Notes under the pieces: generated by a model
Database searches by the model: none
What the model was told of the DNA's origin: nothing
The model's input: the letters and a program-made list of their open reading frames with translations, nothing else
Part shown: piece by piece, positions 24,351 to 32,241 of the stretch
Layout of the letters: each line of letters starts with the position of its first letter
Position numbering within the stretch: position 1 is the first letter of the stretch
Made by a program: the position numbers and the translations under genes
Source of the DNA: JBBKWG01 sp037968835
GTDB taxonomy: Bacteria > Pseudomonadota > Alphaproteobacteria > Rhodobacterales > Rhodobacteraceae
Direction: 5' to 3'
Assembly (NCBI GenBank): GCA_037968835.1
Contig: JBBKWG010000143.1
Span: forward strand, 1-36,147
DNA length: 36,147 nucleotides

Positions 24351-24950
24351 CCCTGCCAAGAAGTTTGTGACGTATAGCTTCAAAACGTCATCAAGGTTAT
24401 CGGGCATCTTCATCCCATAGACGTGCCGCCTGATTCCCAGGAAGACCATCGATGCATGCTACGTCGTCACCAGTTCCCGCTCGCCGCGCATGGCTGCCTT
24501 AGTTCCAAGCTCGGGTAGTCCGGCATCGGTGCGCAAAGCCGCAACTACCGGCAAAAAGAGGCCCGTGTTCAGCCGGTGACCGCGTCGCGTCGGCCACGAG
24601 CGACCGTCGAGGCCCGCCCTGATGAAAAGCCGCATCCTGATGTCGGAAGAGCGAGACACAAAATCCGAGTAAAACCGCAAGAGTTCTTCGCGCAGCGGAC
24701 ACTTTTCATTTATCCATGGTCCATCGTCTGGATCACGACCGAACATGCGCTCCAAGGTTCGCTCGATCAGGTCGTCTTTGGAATCGAAATATTTGTAGAT
24801 CAGCGCCTGAGTGACACCCAAGGCACTCGCGATATCCCGCGTCGTCGATTCAAACCCGTGTTCCGCGAAATGGACAGCGGCATCCGCAAGCATGGAATCG
24901 CGCCGCTGGCTGGCTGGCTGGCAGACGCCGGACGACTTCGGTCGCCTCAC
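24273..24950 (-). pseudogene. TetR-family regulator interrupted by an in-frame TAG
   Basis: The N-terminal TetR HTH is intact (DAAVHFAEHGFESTTRDIASALGVTQALIYKYF, then DSKDDLIERTLERMF). The frame stops at a TAG (24459-24461) after 163 residues. Beyond it the same frame continues with TetR-like C-terminal sequence (MVFLGIRRHVYGMKMPDNLD, then VLKLYVTNFL) before drifting to a TGA at 24273-24275. So the gene looks disrupted by a nonsense change rather than naturally short. A truncated protein that still binds DNA could be made. The N-terminus has a short extension before the HTH. Its target is unknown. Confidence 0.72.
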
Positions 24951-25794
24951 GTTTTGATGATTGTCGCCTCTTTACCATTGCGGATTCTATCTCGAGCCGA
25001 CCGTCAAGATCATGCATCCGAGCTTATTCACATCTTTTCGAAAGCGCCACGTCGCTGGACGGAGAGTTATTATTGACGGCGCGCGCGCTTCTGTGATGCC
25101 CACGCCTTTCAGGAGGAGTGATCTCCAGGCTCAAGGTACTTGAGTGGAGAGGTTTGACATCCGGCGAGGCTACGAAACCGCCCTGTCCGCCTCAAGTCTG
25201 TTTAGACAGACAACGCCCTATTGACGACCAAAGCACGACTCAAGCCAAGTTCTTCTGACAGGTCTGGCTGATCAAAAACCCAAAAAGAGGCCGTCCTTTC
25301 ATGAACCCGCGACGTAACCTGCTTCCGATCTTAGTATTAATCGCGCGCCACCGAAATGTGATGTCCAAAATCGGTCAAACGATCCCGGTGGTCTTTGGCA
25401 TCCCTGTTTCAACGGCAACATCAGGGCCGGAAACAAATCGACATCGCGTCGCACCACAGGCCGACAGCAGATTCCGACCCGCGATGACAGTGCGTATCAT
25501 CATCTGAATGTTTGGTTAACTTGATGATGTGCAACTCGCATTGCTTGTCCGCGTGTCGCTGACGAGCTTGATCATACCCGCCTCTCCAGAGCATATGCTC
25601 GGAGCAGGTGTCTCAGCTTCGTACAGCCACTCATGTTGTTAGTGTATTTTACGGCTGCTCCGAAAAATCCCCTGATCGCGCTGTCGCGACGACCTGCAGC
25701 GAAGCACGATAGGCATGTTCATTTCGCTTTCGGCAAGCGGCATGGGGGAGTTCGCAGCCATCCCCTTGCGTCGCTGGATTTCCAGACGAACTTC
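24951..25794. other. Decayed spacer without a recognised gene
   Basis: About 0.84 kb with only short open frames (for example 25301-25507), none resembling a protein family and none with a convincing ribosome-binding site. It links the broken TetR gene to the broken recombinase and is best read as degraded mobile-element or island DNA. Confidence 0.5.
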
Positions 25795-26699
25795 GTCTGC
25801 AAGTCGATCAAGATCGACCGGCTGACACGGTCGCCCGCGGACTTTGCCCGGATGGTTGAGGTCTTTGAAAGTCATGACTCTCATCCTTGTCAGATTTCGA
25901 GTCTCCGGCAAACCCGGGACGGTTCAGTACGTACCGGGAGCTCGGTTCGGTCTATGAACTGGAACGGCAACTCCGCGACGACGGGATTTGTTCGAGGCTT
26001 TCCTTTTCCCGCGAGAGCAAGGCGATCGGAGGCCAGCCCTTCAGCCGCGGAGCCCTGTTCCACCTTTTGCGCAACCGGGTCTATCTCGGCGAGATCACCC
26101 ACAAGGATAAGACCTACCCCGGCCTGCACGAGGCCATCATCGACCGGGACCTCTTCGACGAAGTTCAGGAGTTGCTGAATGCCAACGCCTTACGTCGGCG
26201 GTCGTCACGGGAAAAGGTGGCCGCATCGCCGCTGGTCGGACTGATTTTCGATGCAGACGGACATATCATGTCGCCCACAGCTCCGCTCCAACAGGGCCGG
26301 CGCAGTCGATGGAATGACGAAAGCCTCCGCCGTGTCTCTGCGCCGCGGATCGAAGGCGCGCTGACAAAGGCACTCGCCCGGCTGATACCGGGATGCTCTG
26401 ACTTTCCGATCGATCTGATCGCACGCGTCGAGGTCCGGACCAGCGAGGTGGTTCTGCTTGTGCCGATCACGCTTCTCGCCGATCTGCGCACCCGGCTCAG
26501 CCCAAGTGAAACCGCAGAGCACGATCCGGCAGACCGCGCGCTTTGCCGGATCGTGCTTCCGCTCCAGTTTGCCGTCCGTGGCCGGCACACAGCCGCATGA
26601 TCTGTCGCTTGCGCGTGTACTCGAATGCGATCTGCCGCTCTCCTGGGAAGATCAGAAGCAGGTATTGGGCTTTGCCCGGGAACCCCGTTTCACCTGATA
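25795..26699 (+). pseudogene. Large serine recombinase, broken
   Basis: Pieces of one recombinase lie in order. An N-terminal catalytic-domain piece (IKIDRLTRSPADFARMVEVF) starts near 25801 in one frame. Near 25900 it jumps frame and position to the Recombinase domain (YRELGSVYELERQLRDDGI, then GGQPFSRGALFHLLRNRVYL and a DRDLFDEVQELLNANA helix). The zinc-ribbon start (SPLVGLIFDADGHIMSP) follows but jumps to a late segment (RVSAPRIEGALTKALARLI). A C-terminal block typical of these proteins (DLPLSWEDQKQVLGFA) is found in yet another frame to 26697. The catalytic Ser region is missing, so it cannot recombine DNA. Confidence 0.8.
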
Positions 26700-26716
26700 C
26701 AGGAGATAAACCACCC

Positions 26717-26766
26717 CCATAACAGGTGACAACTGGGGCCATAACAGGTGCAGATCCACCTGTTAT
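26717..26766. repeat. CCATAACAGGTG repeats and perfect inverted repeat behind the recombinase
   Basis: CCATAACAGGTG occurs at 26717-26728 and 26739-26750. The second copy forms a perfect 10-bp inverted repeat, ATAACAGGTG / CACCTGTTAT (26741-26750 and 26757-26766), with a 6-nt loop. Related CACCTG-type words lie at 26691 and 26858, and AGGAGATAAAC / CGGAGATAAACAGG follow two of the copies. The position directly behind a serine-recombinase gene suggests recombinase binding or attachment sites, or a terminator-like hairpin. Neither is proven. Confidence 0.55.
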
Positions 26767-27281
26767 CGGAGATAAACAGGAAGCACGGTGTTACGCCCCA
26801 TAAGGCTCTGAATTTACGGTATTATTTCTGAATTCTCCCGACACCGAATCCCTGATTCACCTGTTTTTTGGCGCGAAATCAAAGAAATTTCCCTGATAAC
26901 CGCGAAACTCATCCTCCGGACCCGCGGGCGGAGACCGGCCGTACCAATGCGCGGGAAAGGCCCTGAAAGCCGGATCTGAGACGGGTGGAAGAGCGGGATT
27001 CACCCTGAAAAGCGGCCGGAATTCCGCGGCTTGTCAGGCCGGCGCTGAAGCAGAGACGCTTTGCGGGGGCAAGTGGCGGAGGGAACGCGACTGACGTCGA
27101 ACCTTCTCTGAGTCCCGTGAATATCGCCTATTGTTTTTAAATGATGTGCGAGAAGCGGAATCAGTTGCTGGATCGACTACGTCAATTTCCGACACCCAGT
27201 GCGCATTGGATAGGCGAGCCACGACGGCTACACCGCAAGCCAGATCTCCGCGACAATCTGCCATTATGGTCCCGCAACGCA
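26767..27281. other. Intergenic region downstream of the recombinase remnant
   Basis: About 0.5 kb with no convincing gene. It includes another CACCTGTTTTTTGG word near 26858 and a GC-rich tract near 26920-27090. The neighbouring genes point away from it or end in it, so no promoter is required. Confidence 0.45.
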
Positions 27282-28535
27282 TCATTGAGCCAACTCTACC
27301 GTTGCGTGCGCCAACCGGACAGTCAATGCGCCGTCCGCAGCACGTGACGTCTCATTCCACGCTATCCAGACATTCGCGCCTGACGCCACCATGCGCGGAA
27401 AGCCGATCGTCCGCCCCGCGCGGACGAGGGTCAGCGCAACCGGTGCGCCGCAGCCGTCTGCCGGTGTGGCGCGGCAGACAAGGACGGCTTCGCCCACGGC
27501 GGTCCGCTCGACCCAGCTGAAGAGCGCCGAGCCATCGGACAGCTGCACGACGTCCACCCCACCGAAGGGCGCGCCGAGATCGATGCCGATCGCTGCGCCG
27601 AAGTTGGCACCCCGGTCGTCGGAAAATGCCATCCTGACGGCAGGAATGTTGTTCGCTTCCGTGTACCACACCAGTGCGACCCGGCTGCCGTAGGCATCGA
27701 TGGCTGGGCCGTTTACCGGGCAGCCTGCAATCTCCCACCCGTCGCCGCTGATCCCGACGGGTTCAGACCAGACGCCATTGACCCGGCGCACCAGCGAGAT
27801 GTCCCTGATTTCGTCCTCCGTCCGGTCGCGATAAGCCAGCAGGACCGTTCCGTCGTCCAGCGCCACCGCCGTGGTCTGGCAACAGGTGCAGGTCCGATCG
27901 TCGAGCAGAATTTCTTCTGAAAGCTCACCGTCGGCGGCAAGCGTGGTGGCGCGCAGCTGCATGGCATCCCCCTCAGCCTCAGCGGCACCCTGACTGTCTC
28001 CGGTATCGTGGTTTCGCCCGTCGAGCCACATTGCCAAGATGCCGCCGGACCCGTCGAGCACCATCGACACGAAGCCGTGCTGTCGCTCCGTCCCATCCCA
28101 ATGTGGGACAATCCCTGCGCCCCATGTGGCACCGTCATCGTATGACAGGGAAATGTTGGTGTCGTAGGCAAAGTAGCTGTCGCCGTTCATTCGCGACCAG
28201 TTGATGGCGAGCGTTCCATCCGGCAGCGCGGCAACGGAGGGAAAATCGGCGTAATTGATGAACAGGTCATCACCTTCCACGACCGTGACCGGTTGCGACC
28301 AGTCAGATCCATCCAGAATTGCGGTCCTGACGGAGGCGTGAACCGGCCCGTCCGTCTCAATCCAGGACATCAGGACGCGGCCATCCGGCAGGATCGCGAG
28401 GGAGGGAGCCTCGGCGCCCTGCGCGGCCGGGGTCTCGATCTCGTCAAGCGACTGGAAGACCTGCGCCATGGTCGGCACGCCAAAGAGGGCGAGAAAAACC
28501 GCACCTAGAATGCCGGGGATTAAGGGATTACGCAT
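27282..28535 (-). CDS. Exported sialidase-fold (BNR-like beta-propeller) protein with a CxCC motif
   Basis: This 417-aa protein has a Sec signal peptide (RNPLIPGILGAVFLALFGVP, cleaved near MAQ) and repeated beta-propeller strands with Asp-box-like turns (SYDDGATWGAG, SDDRGANFGAA). A conspicuous CTCC sits at residues 216-219, and isolated Cys residues occur near 275 and in VCRATPADGCG, so metal or redox chemistry is possible. No sialidase catalytic Arg triad/Glu set could be confirmed, so a sugar-cleaving role is doubtful. It is the last gene of a metal-handling operon and probably works in the periplasm. The annotation 'exo-alpha-sialidase' would be by fold only. Confidence 0.75.
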   Translation of the reverse strand: MRNPLIPGILGAVFLALFGVPTMAQVFQSLDEIETPAAQGAEAPSLAILPDGRVLMSWIETDGPVHASVRTAILDGSDWSQPVTVVEGDDLFINYADFPSVAALPDGTLAINWSRMNGDSYFAYDTNISLSYDDGATWGAGIVPHWDGTERQHGFVSMVLDGSGGILAMWLDGRNHDTGDSQGAAEAEGDAMQLRATTLAADGELSEEILLDDRTCTCCQTTAVALDDGTVLLAYRDRTEDEIRDISLVRRVNGVWSEPVGISGDGWEIAGCPVNGPAIDAYGSRVALVWYTEANNIPAVRMAFSDDRGANFGAAIGIDLGAPFGGVDVVQLSDGSALFSWVERTAVGEAVLVCRATPADGCGAPVALTLVRAGRTIGFPRMVASGANVWIAWNETSRAADGALTVRLAHATVELAQ

Positions 28536-28653
28536 CGGGGTGGCCTTTCATTTTGAAATGGCGGCAGAATCCTTGCCACCGAGATAGTGACCATTCCGAA
28601 CTTCCGTGGATTGTCGGCGGCCCGCGCAGCCAGGCAACCCACCCGTTTCAGGC

Positions 28654-29139
28654 TCATATATCACCTCGATCGTTGGCGGAGACTTCTGCCTGGAACTCGC
28701 GCTGAAGTTTGGGCCAGGTGCTCTTGATATAGGCAAGGACGGCAGCGATCTCCTCGTCGGTCAGGACTTCTTCGAACGCCGGCATATCGCTTTCGTAACC
28801 GGGGACCACCGCACCGACGCCACCCCTGGTGATAATGAACAGATTTCGGTCGGAGTGGTGCCAGGTATGCCCGGACTCGTCGTGAGGGGGCGCAGGCATA
28901 CGCCCGTTCTCAAGGCGTCTCTGCCAGTCGGGCTGGCCCTCCAGACCGGCGCCGTGGCATGACGCGCAGCTCTCGACATAGACTTCCCGACCCGTCGCGA
29001 TTTCGGCCAACGTCGTGGGCTCGCCTAGGAAAGTTAGGTCGTCCACCTGCAAGTTATCGCCTTCAGGCTGAGCAAACACGGAAAGGCCGATCGCGGCCAT
29101 AGCGGATACTGCGGTCCCCGTTATCACGGCGCGCCTCAT
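28654..29139 (-). CDS. Periplasmic mono-heme cytochrome c
   Basis: The start at 29139 overlaps the stop of the small upstream gene (ATGA) and gives 161 aa. A signal peptide (RRAVITGTAVSAMAAIGLSVFA) is followed by the heme attachment site C58-A-S-C61-H62 and a distal Met in SDMPAFEEVLTDEEIAAVLAYI, the classic class-I cytochrome c ending. It would carry electrons in the periplasm. Cytochromes of this type commonly sit beside DUF411 and multicopper-oxidase genes in copper-response clusters, as here. The alternative longer frame (29235) has no sequence support. Confidence 0.9.
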   Translation of the reverse strand: MRRAVITGTAVSAMAAIGLSVFAQPEGDNLQVDDLTFLGEPTTLAEIATGREVYVESCASCHGAGLEGQPDWQRRLENGRMPAPPHDESGHTWHHSDRNLFIITRGGVGAVVPGYESDMPAFEEVLTDEEIAAVLAYIKSTWPKLQREFQAEVSANDRGDI

Positions 29140-29243
29140 GCCAGCCTCCGAAGATATTCTACAAGCGCGATGAGACCGAACACCAGAACGAACCCGCCAC
29201 CGATCATCCTCAGGCCCCTCGTCATTCCCATGCATTCATTCAT
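29136..29243 (-). CDS. 35-residue single-helix membrane peptide
   Basis: A small gene is nested tightly between two real genes: its ATG overlaps the DUF411 stop region by 8 bp and its stop overlaps the cytochrome c start (ATGA). The peptide begins MNECMGMTRGLR and has one hydrophobic span (MIGGGFVLVFGLIALVEYL) followed by a basic RR end. The two-sided overlap implies translational coupling, which is strong support for a real gene despite its size. Its function is unknown; it may anchor or assemble the cytochrome or DUF411 protein at the inner membrane. Confidence 0.6.
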   Translation of the reverse strand: MNECMGMTRGLRMIGGGFVLVFGLIALVEYLRRLA

Positions 29244-29733
29244 TGGAGTAGACGGTGATCCCGGCCTCGCCGAATGCGTAGGTCTTGAGCGTGCCGGTCT
29301 TTTCGAGCGCCATGCCCGGAGCGTTCGCAGGCATACCTGGCAGCGTAATTCCGGCGATGTCCGGCCTCTCGGCAATCAGTCGCTCGAGGATATCCACCGG
29401 TACAAGCCCGCTGACGTAATAGCCCTCGATCTCGGCCAGATGGCAACCGAGCCCCTGCTCAGGAACGCCAACCCCGACTGAACGTTTGTCGAAGTCCCGG
29501 TCGTCGACACGGATCACCTGATAACCGTTCTCTTCCAGGTAATCGGCATATACATCGCAGCACCCGCAACCCGGATCACGCCAGAGCGTGATCTGTTTCG
29601 GCCCGCCTGCCCCATCAGGTGCCGTTGGACCAGTCGCGTTTTCGGTGCTTTGCGCCGAGGACAGTGTTGTGAATGCGAATGTTCCGCCGACGCCAAGTGC
29701 ACCAAGCGAAGCCAGAAAGTATCTTCTGTTCAT
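29236..29733 (-). CDS. DUF411 metal-binding exported protein
   Basis: The start at 29733 has GGAGAG closely upstream and gives 165 aa. The N-terminus MNRRYFLASLGALGVGG resembles a Tat-like (RR) or Sec signal. The DUF411 core follows: C56-G-C58-C59 in LWRDPGCGCCDVYADYL, C97-H98 in GLGCHLAEIEGYYVSG, then VDILERLIAERPDIAGITLP and GMPANAPGM. DUF411 proteins are small thioredoxin-like metal chaperones linked to copper resistance and found near cytochromes and multicopper oxidases. It lies 11 bp after the BNR gene and overlaps the small membrane peptide gene. Confidence 0.9.
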   Translation of the reverse strand: MNRRYFLASLGALGVGGTFAFTTLSSAQSTENATGPTAPDGAGGPKQITLWRDPGCGCCDVYADYLEENGYQVIRVDDRDFDKRSVGVGVPEQGLGCHLAEIEGYYVSGLVPVDILERLIAERPDIAGITLPGMPANAPGMALEKTGTLKTYAFGEAGITVYSNE

Positions 29734-29744
29734 GTGTCTCTCCA

Positions 29745-30677
29745 TCATGCGACCGCGATCGCGGTCCAGGTTGCGCCACTGTCGCGGCTGAGTTTCAGGG
29801 TTCCATCAAGGATGGCGGCAATGTGACTTTCGGCCGAGGCGTGTACCGCAATGGCCTGGCCATGCCCTTTTGCCATCTGCGTCCAACCCACACCGCCGTC
29901 CTTTGATTTCCAGATCCCCGAAGGCAGCGCTGCGTAGAGCGTCATCGGAGACGACGGGGCGCTCGCCAGCGACAAGACCGAGTCGCCTGTGGGCAGCTGC
30001 GTGTGCTTAGGAACCGCGTCGCCCGCCGCAAGCGCGTCCATCGCGTTGCCGGGCTGGACGTCCTGCCAGCGGCAGAAGCAGTCTGGTACGCGGGTCAGGC
30101 CGGTCTCGGTGCCGGCATATATCCAGATGCCGCCCATGCCGGTTTCGAGATCGACCGAAGCCAGCGCCAGCGGGTCGCGCTCGGCCTCGTCGAGCCAGGG
30201 CCGGTCCATAACGAAAGTCCAGCTTGCGCCCGCATCCCCGCTTTTCCAAAGTCCATCACCGCGAATCGCGGCATAAAACAGGTCAAAATCCCCGGCAGCC
30301 ACCGCGAGCGCTGTGACCTCGCCGGTCGCAAGCCCGTCCCCTAGTGTGATCCAAGTCGCTCCTCCATTTTCGGACACAGCGACCCCTCCTTGGGACAGTC
30401 CGGCGAGAACAAAGCCGGGTCGCGCGTGATGCGTCGCGAGTGAGGCGACGGATGATGGCGTCGCGCGCTCTGTCCAATTCCTGCCGCCATCGCTGGTGAC
30501 CAACAGCGCCGCGCCCGCGGCCAGTAACGAGTCAGCGTCGAAGGCGAGCGCGCGAATATCCATTGGCTCGCCAGCCGCGCGCAAATTGCCCGGCAAAGTC
30601 AGGAGCGCGGCTGCACTCAAGCCGGTCGCCAGAAAGCGGCGCCTCGACTTTTCGGGAAGCTCGGTTTTGATTGTCAT
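29745..30677 (-). CDS. Tat-exported BNR/YCF48-like beta-propeller protein
   Basis: The start at 30677 has GGAGAAC upstream and gives 310 aa. The N-terminus SRRRFLATGLSAAALLTLP carries a twin-arginine signal. At least five BNR/Asp-box turns are visible (SDGGRNWTE, ENGGATWIT, GDAGASWTF, KDGGVGWTQ, RDSGATWTA), which makes a beta-propeller of the F510_1955/YCF48 type. Such proteins are seen in copper operons but their role is unknown. It is preceded by the remains of a multicopper oxidase and lies directly upstream of DUF411, from which it is spaced by 11 bp. Confidence 0.82.
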   Translation of the reverse strand: MTIKTELPEKSRRRFLATGLSAAALLTLPGNLRAAGEPMDIRALAFDADSLLAAGAALLVTSDGGRNWTERATPSSVASLATHHARPGFVLAGLSQGGVAVSENGGATWITLGDGLATGEVTALAVAAGDFDLFYAAIRGDGLWKSGDAGASWTFVMDRPWLDEAERDPLALASVDLETGMGGIWIYAGTETGLTRVPDCFCRWQDVQPGNAMDALAAGDAVPKHTQLPTGDSVLSLASAPSSPMTLYAALPSGIWKSKDGGVGWTQMAKGHGQAIAVHASAESHIAAILDGTLKLSRDSGATWTAIAVA

Positions 30678-30883
30678 ATCTTGTTCTCCAAGGTCGGGCG
30701 ACAAAGATAACACCCATCATTACCGCGGCCAGGTGCTCGAGAATGTGGTAGTGGAACATCCAGTCGTCGGGATTGTCGGCATCGAAGGCGAATCCGACCC
30801 GTTCTGGGTGCCCCAACAGCACATGCGAGCGACGACGCAACTAGGGCGCGACGTGTCACAATATGTTTGTGTTTCGGTGTCAT
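30670..30883 (-). pseudogene. Multicopper oxidase reduced to its two ends
   Basis: From an ATG at 30883 one frame encodes a Tat-like signal (MTPKHKHIVTRRALVASSLA). Without room for the usual ~400 residues, a second frame then gives the C-terminal copper site (HPERVGFAFDADNPDDWMFH, followed by YHILEHLAAVMMGVI). So the middle cupredoxin domains are deleted and the halves are out of frame. In addition, the type-1 copper Cys of the MFHCH motif is Tyr. The original stop after GVI-V is lost and the frame reads on into the BNR gene. Its position as the former start of the DUF411-cytochrome operon fits a copper-resistance CopA/CueO-like enzyme. Confidence 0.75.
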
Positions 30884-31017
30884 GGTCCAAAACTCTCTGA
30901 TCTTTCGGACAGCCACCGATGCCGAGCGGCAACGGCACTTGGAAAAGTCCGGGTCGCGGACGCTCTCCGGCGTCACGGCATGACACTTCGGCCGCGAAAA
31001 ACGCGGTGCGTGTCAGA

Positions 31018-31362
31018 TCAAAGAAAGAGTCTTGGAGGTTGTTTGGTCGGCGGACTGATCAGACCATGAAAATCCCGCGCTGTCGGCATGCCATAGGCGC
31101 TGGAAACGGCGACGGGATTGCTGTCCGCCGACGCTTCCACCAGCGCGACGGCGGCGGCCGAGTTGCAGACAAAATCACACGCAATGCCCAAGGTGCCAGT
31201 CGCATCGTCATCGCATGCCTCACAATAGGCGAGAGCCGTCATTTCGACATCCGCAGCGATCATGTCGGATGCCATTCTGGCCGAGCCGACCGCATGCGCA
31301 ACCGAGCTTGCCAAGAACGCGGCAAGGGCGACTATAAACATGAGGTGGGCGAAGAATTTCAT
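31018..31362 (-). CDS. Small exported Cys-containing protein of unknown function
   Basis: This 114-aa protein has a clear signal peptide (MKFFAHLMFIVALAAFLASS, cleavage near AHA). The mature part holds four closely set cysteines in two C-x2-C/C-x3-C pairs (YCEACDDD... ACDFVCN), suitable for metal binding or disulfides. The start at 31362 is the only one that yields a signal peptide. It lies upstream of the dead multicopper oxidase on the same strand and just downstream of an IS6 fragment. No family was recognised. Confidence 0.6.
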   Translation of the reverse strand: MKFFAHLMFIVALAAFLASSVAHAVGSARMASDMIAADVEMTALAYCEACDDDATGTLGIACDFVCNSAAAVALVEASADSNPVAVSSAYGMPTARDFHGLISPPTKQPPRLFL

Positions 31363-31446
31363 AAAGATAAGTCTATCTGCGTTCGAAGAGCGGTTCTCGA
31401 GAAATGTGCTCGCGCTTCTGTGAGGTCGGATCGCGTCAGGTCGTCC

Positions 31447-31620
31447 ATGCAACAAATCCTCGAAATTCCGAAGCGAAAGCGGAAATCAGACGTATAGCAT
31501 CACCGCCGGACGTATGATTTCAGGACAGGTTTTGAAGTAGCGAAATGGAGAGCGTTTTGCCATCCCGCGAGGCCAGTTCACCGACCTGCCTGACTCAAGT
31601 CGGTACAATCTGACACTGCC
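31447..31620 (-). mobile_element. IS6-family fragment: transposase start plus one end
   Basis: The minus strand encodes the IS6 transposase N-terminus (KRSPFRYFKTCPEIIRPAVMLY), then degenerates around HRRN... near 31450. Outward of the start lies a terminal repeat reading GGCAGTGTCAGATTGTACC on the minus strand (ending at 31620). It is a close relative of the element at 6184-6973 (same protein start, same repeat core). Only about 170 bp remain. The distal part, including the catalytic region, is gone. Confidence 0.75.
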
Positions 31621-31784
31621 TATTGGAAACTTTCGGCCGCCAATTGAAGGTGATCTGCCTTCGGCGGAGATGCGATCAAGAATGTGTGTTAACACCTGAG
31701 TGTGAGTCGAATGTTACCCAATTTCCATCAGGTTCAACGTCAGTTGGCAATGCCAACCTTACGATAACCCAAGAGGAGATTTCA

Positions 31785-32162
31785 ATGAGAAACCTGGTTC
31801 ATTTGACTGCTACAGCTGCCGTCCTTATCGGAGTTGCGCTTCCTGGCGCGGCTCAGACTGACGCTATGGATATGTCGAGCGCTAGCTGCGCCGATTTCAT
31901 GGCGATGACACCTGAGGAGCAGACTTCAGCTATGGAAGCGATGCAAATGGCGTCAGACGAGATGGCGACTGACGAGATGGCGACTGACGAAATGGCGAAT
32001 GACGAAATGGCGACGGACGAAATGGCGACGGACGAAATGGCCTCGGACGAAATGGCCTCGGACGAGATGATGAGTGAAGAAATGACGGCGATGATGTCAG
32101 CTTGTGACGGCAATCCCGATATGATGGCGATGGAAGCGATGAAATCTTCAATGGACAACTGA
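31785..32162 (+). CDS. HdeA-like exported protein with nine DEM pentapeptide repeats
   Basis: The start at 31785 follows AAGAGGAGAT and gives 125 aa. A signal peptide (MRNLVHLTATAAVLIGVALP, cleaved near GAAQ) precedes a split HdeA/HdeB-like core: SCADFMAMTPEEQTSAMEAM before, and MMSACDGNPDMMAMEAMKS after a Met/Asp/Glu-rich repeat block. The two cysteines typical of HdeA remain and could form its disulfide. Between them are nine pentapeptides of A-[TSN]-D-E-M type. HdeA proteins are periplasmic acid-stress chaperones; the repeats add a very acidic, Met-rich tract that could bind Cu(I) or other metals. Copper-linked genes lie next door. Confidence 0.7.
   Translation: MRNLVHLTATAAVLIGVALPGAAQTDAMDMSSASCADFMAMTPEEQTSAMEAMQMASDEMATDEMATDEMANDEMATDEMATDEMASDEMASDEMMSEEMTAMMSACDGNPDMMAMEAMKSSMDN
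31950..32084 (+). repeat. Nine 15-bp tandem repeats inside the HdeA-like gene
   Basis: Units of about GCGACGGACGAAATG encode ATDEM, ASDEM or ANDEM eight times, and a final diverged MSEEM. All units are exactly 15 bp, so the reading frame is kept at any copy number. Unit sequences differ at silent and at a few coding sites, with neighbouring units most alike (32010-32039 and 32040-32069), the pattern of stepwise local duplication. Confidence 0.9.
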
Positions 32163-32241
32163 AACGAACAAGGCAACGTGTAGACACCGGCACGACGGCA
32201 AATGCAGACGTGCCGGCAATCATCTGAGAAAGCACACAGAA

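Noticed and set aside
24459..24950. A complete short 163-aa TetR regulator
   Set aside because: The same frame resumes with TetR C-terminal-like sequence after the TAG, so truncation is more likely than a natural end.
25301..25507. 68-aa plus-strand open frame in the decayed spacer
   Set aside because: No family similarity, no operon context and no clear ribosome-binding site.
27282..28535. A true sialidase
   Set aside because: Only the propeller fold is suggested; catalytic sialidase residues could not be identified and the context is metal/redox rather than glycan use.
6184..31620. An active composite transposon
   Set aside because: Both IS6 copies are defective (frameshift, lost Asp, truncation) and intact paired ends are not visible.
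31950..32084. Tandem repeats that could be taken for a CRISPR-like array
   Set aside because: The units are contiguous, have no spacers, are exactly 15 bp and keep a protein frame with signal peptide and ribosome-binding site.
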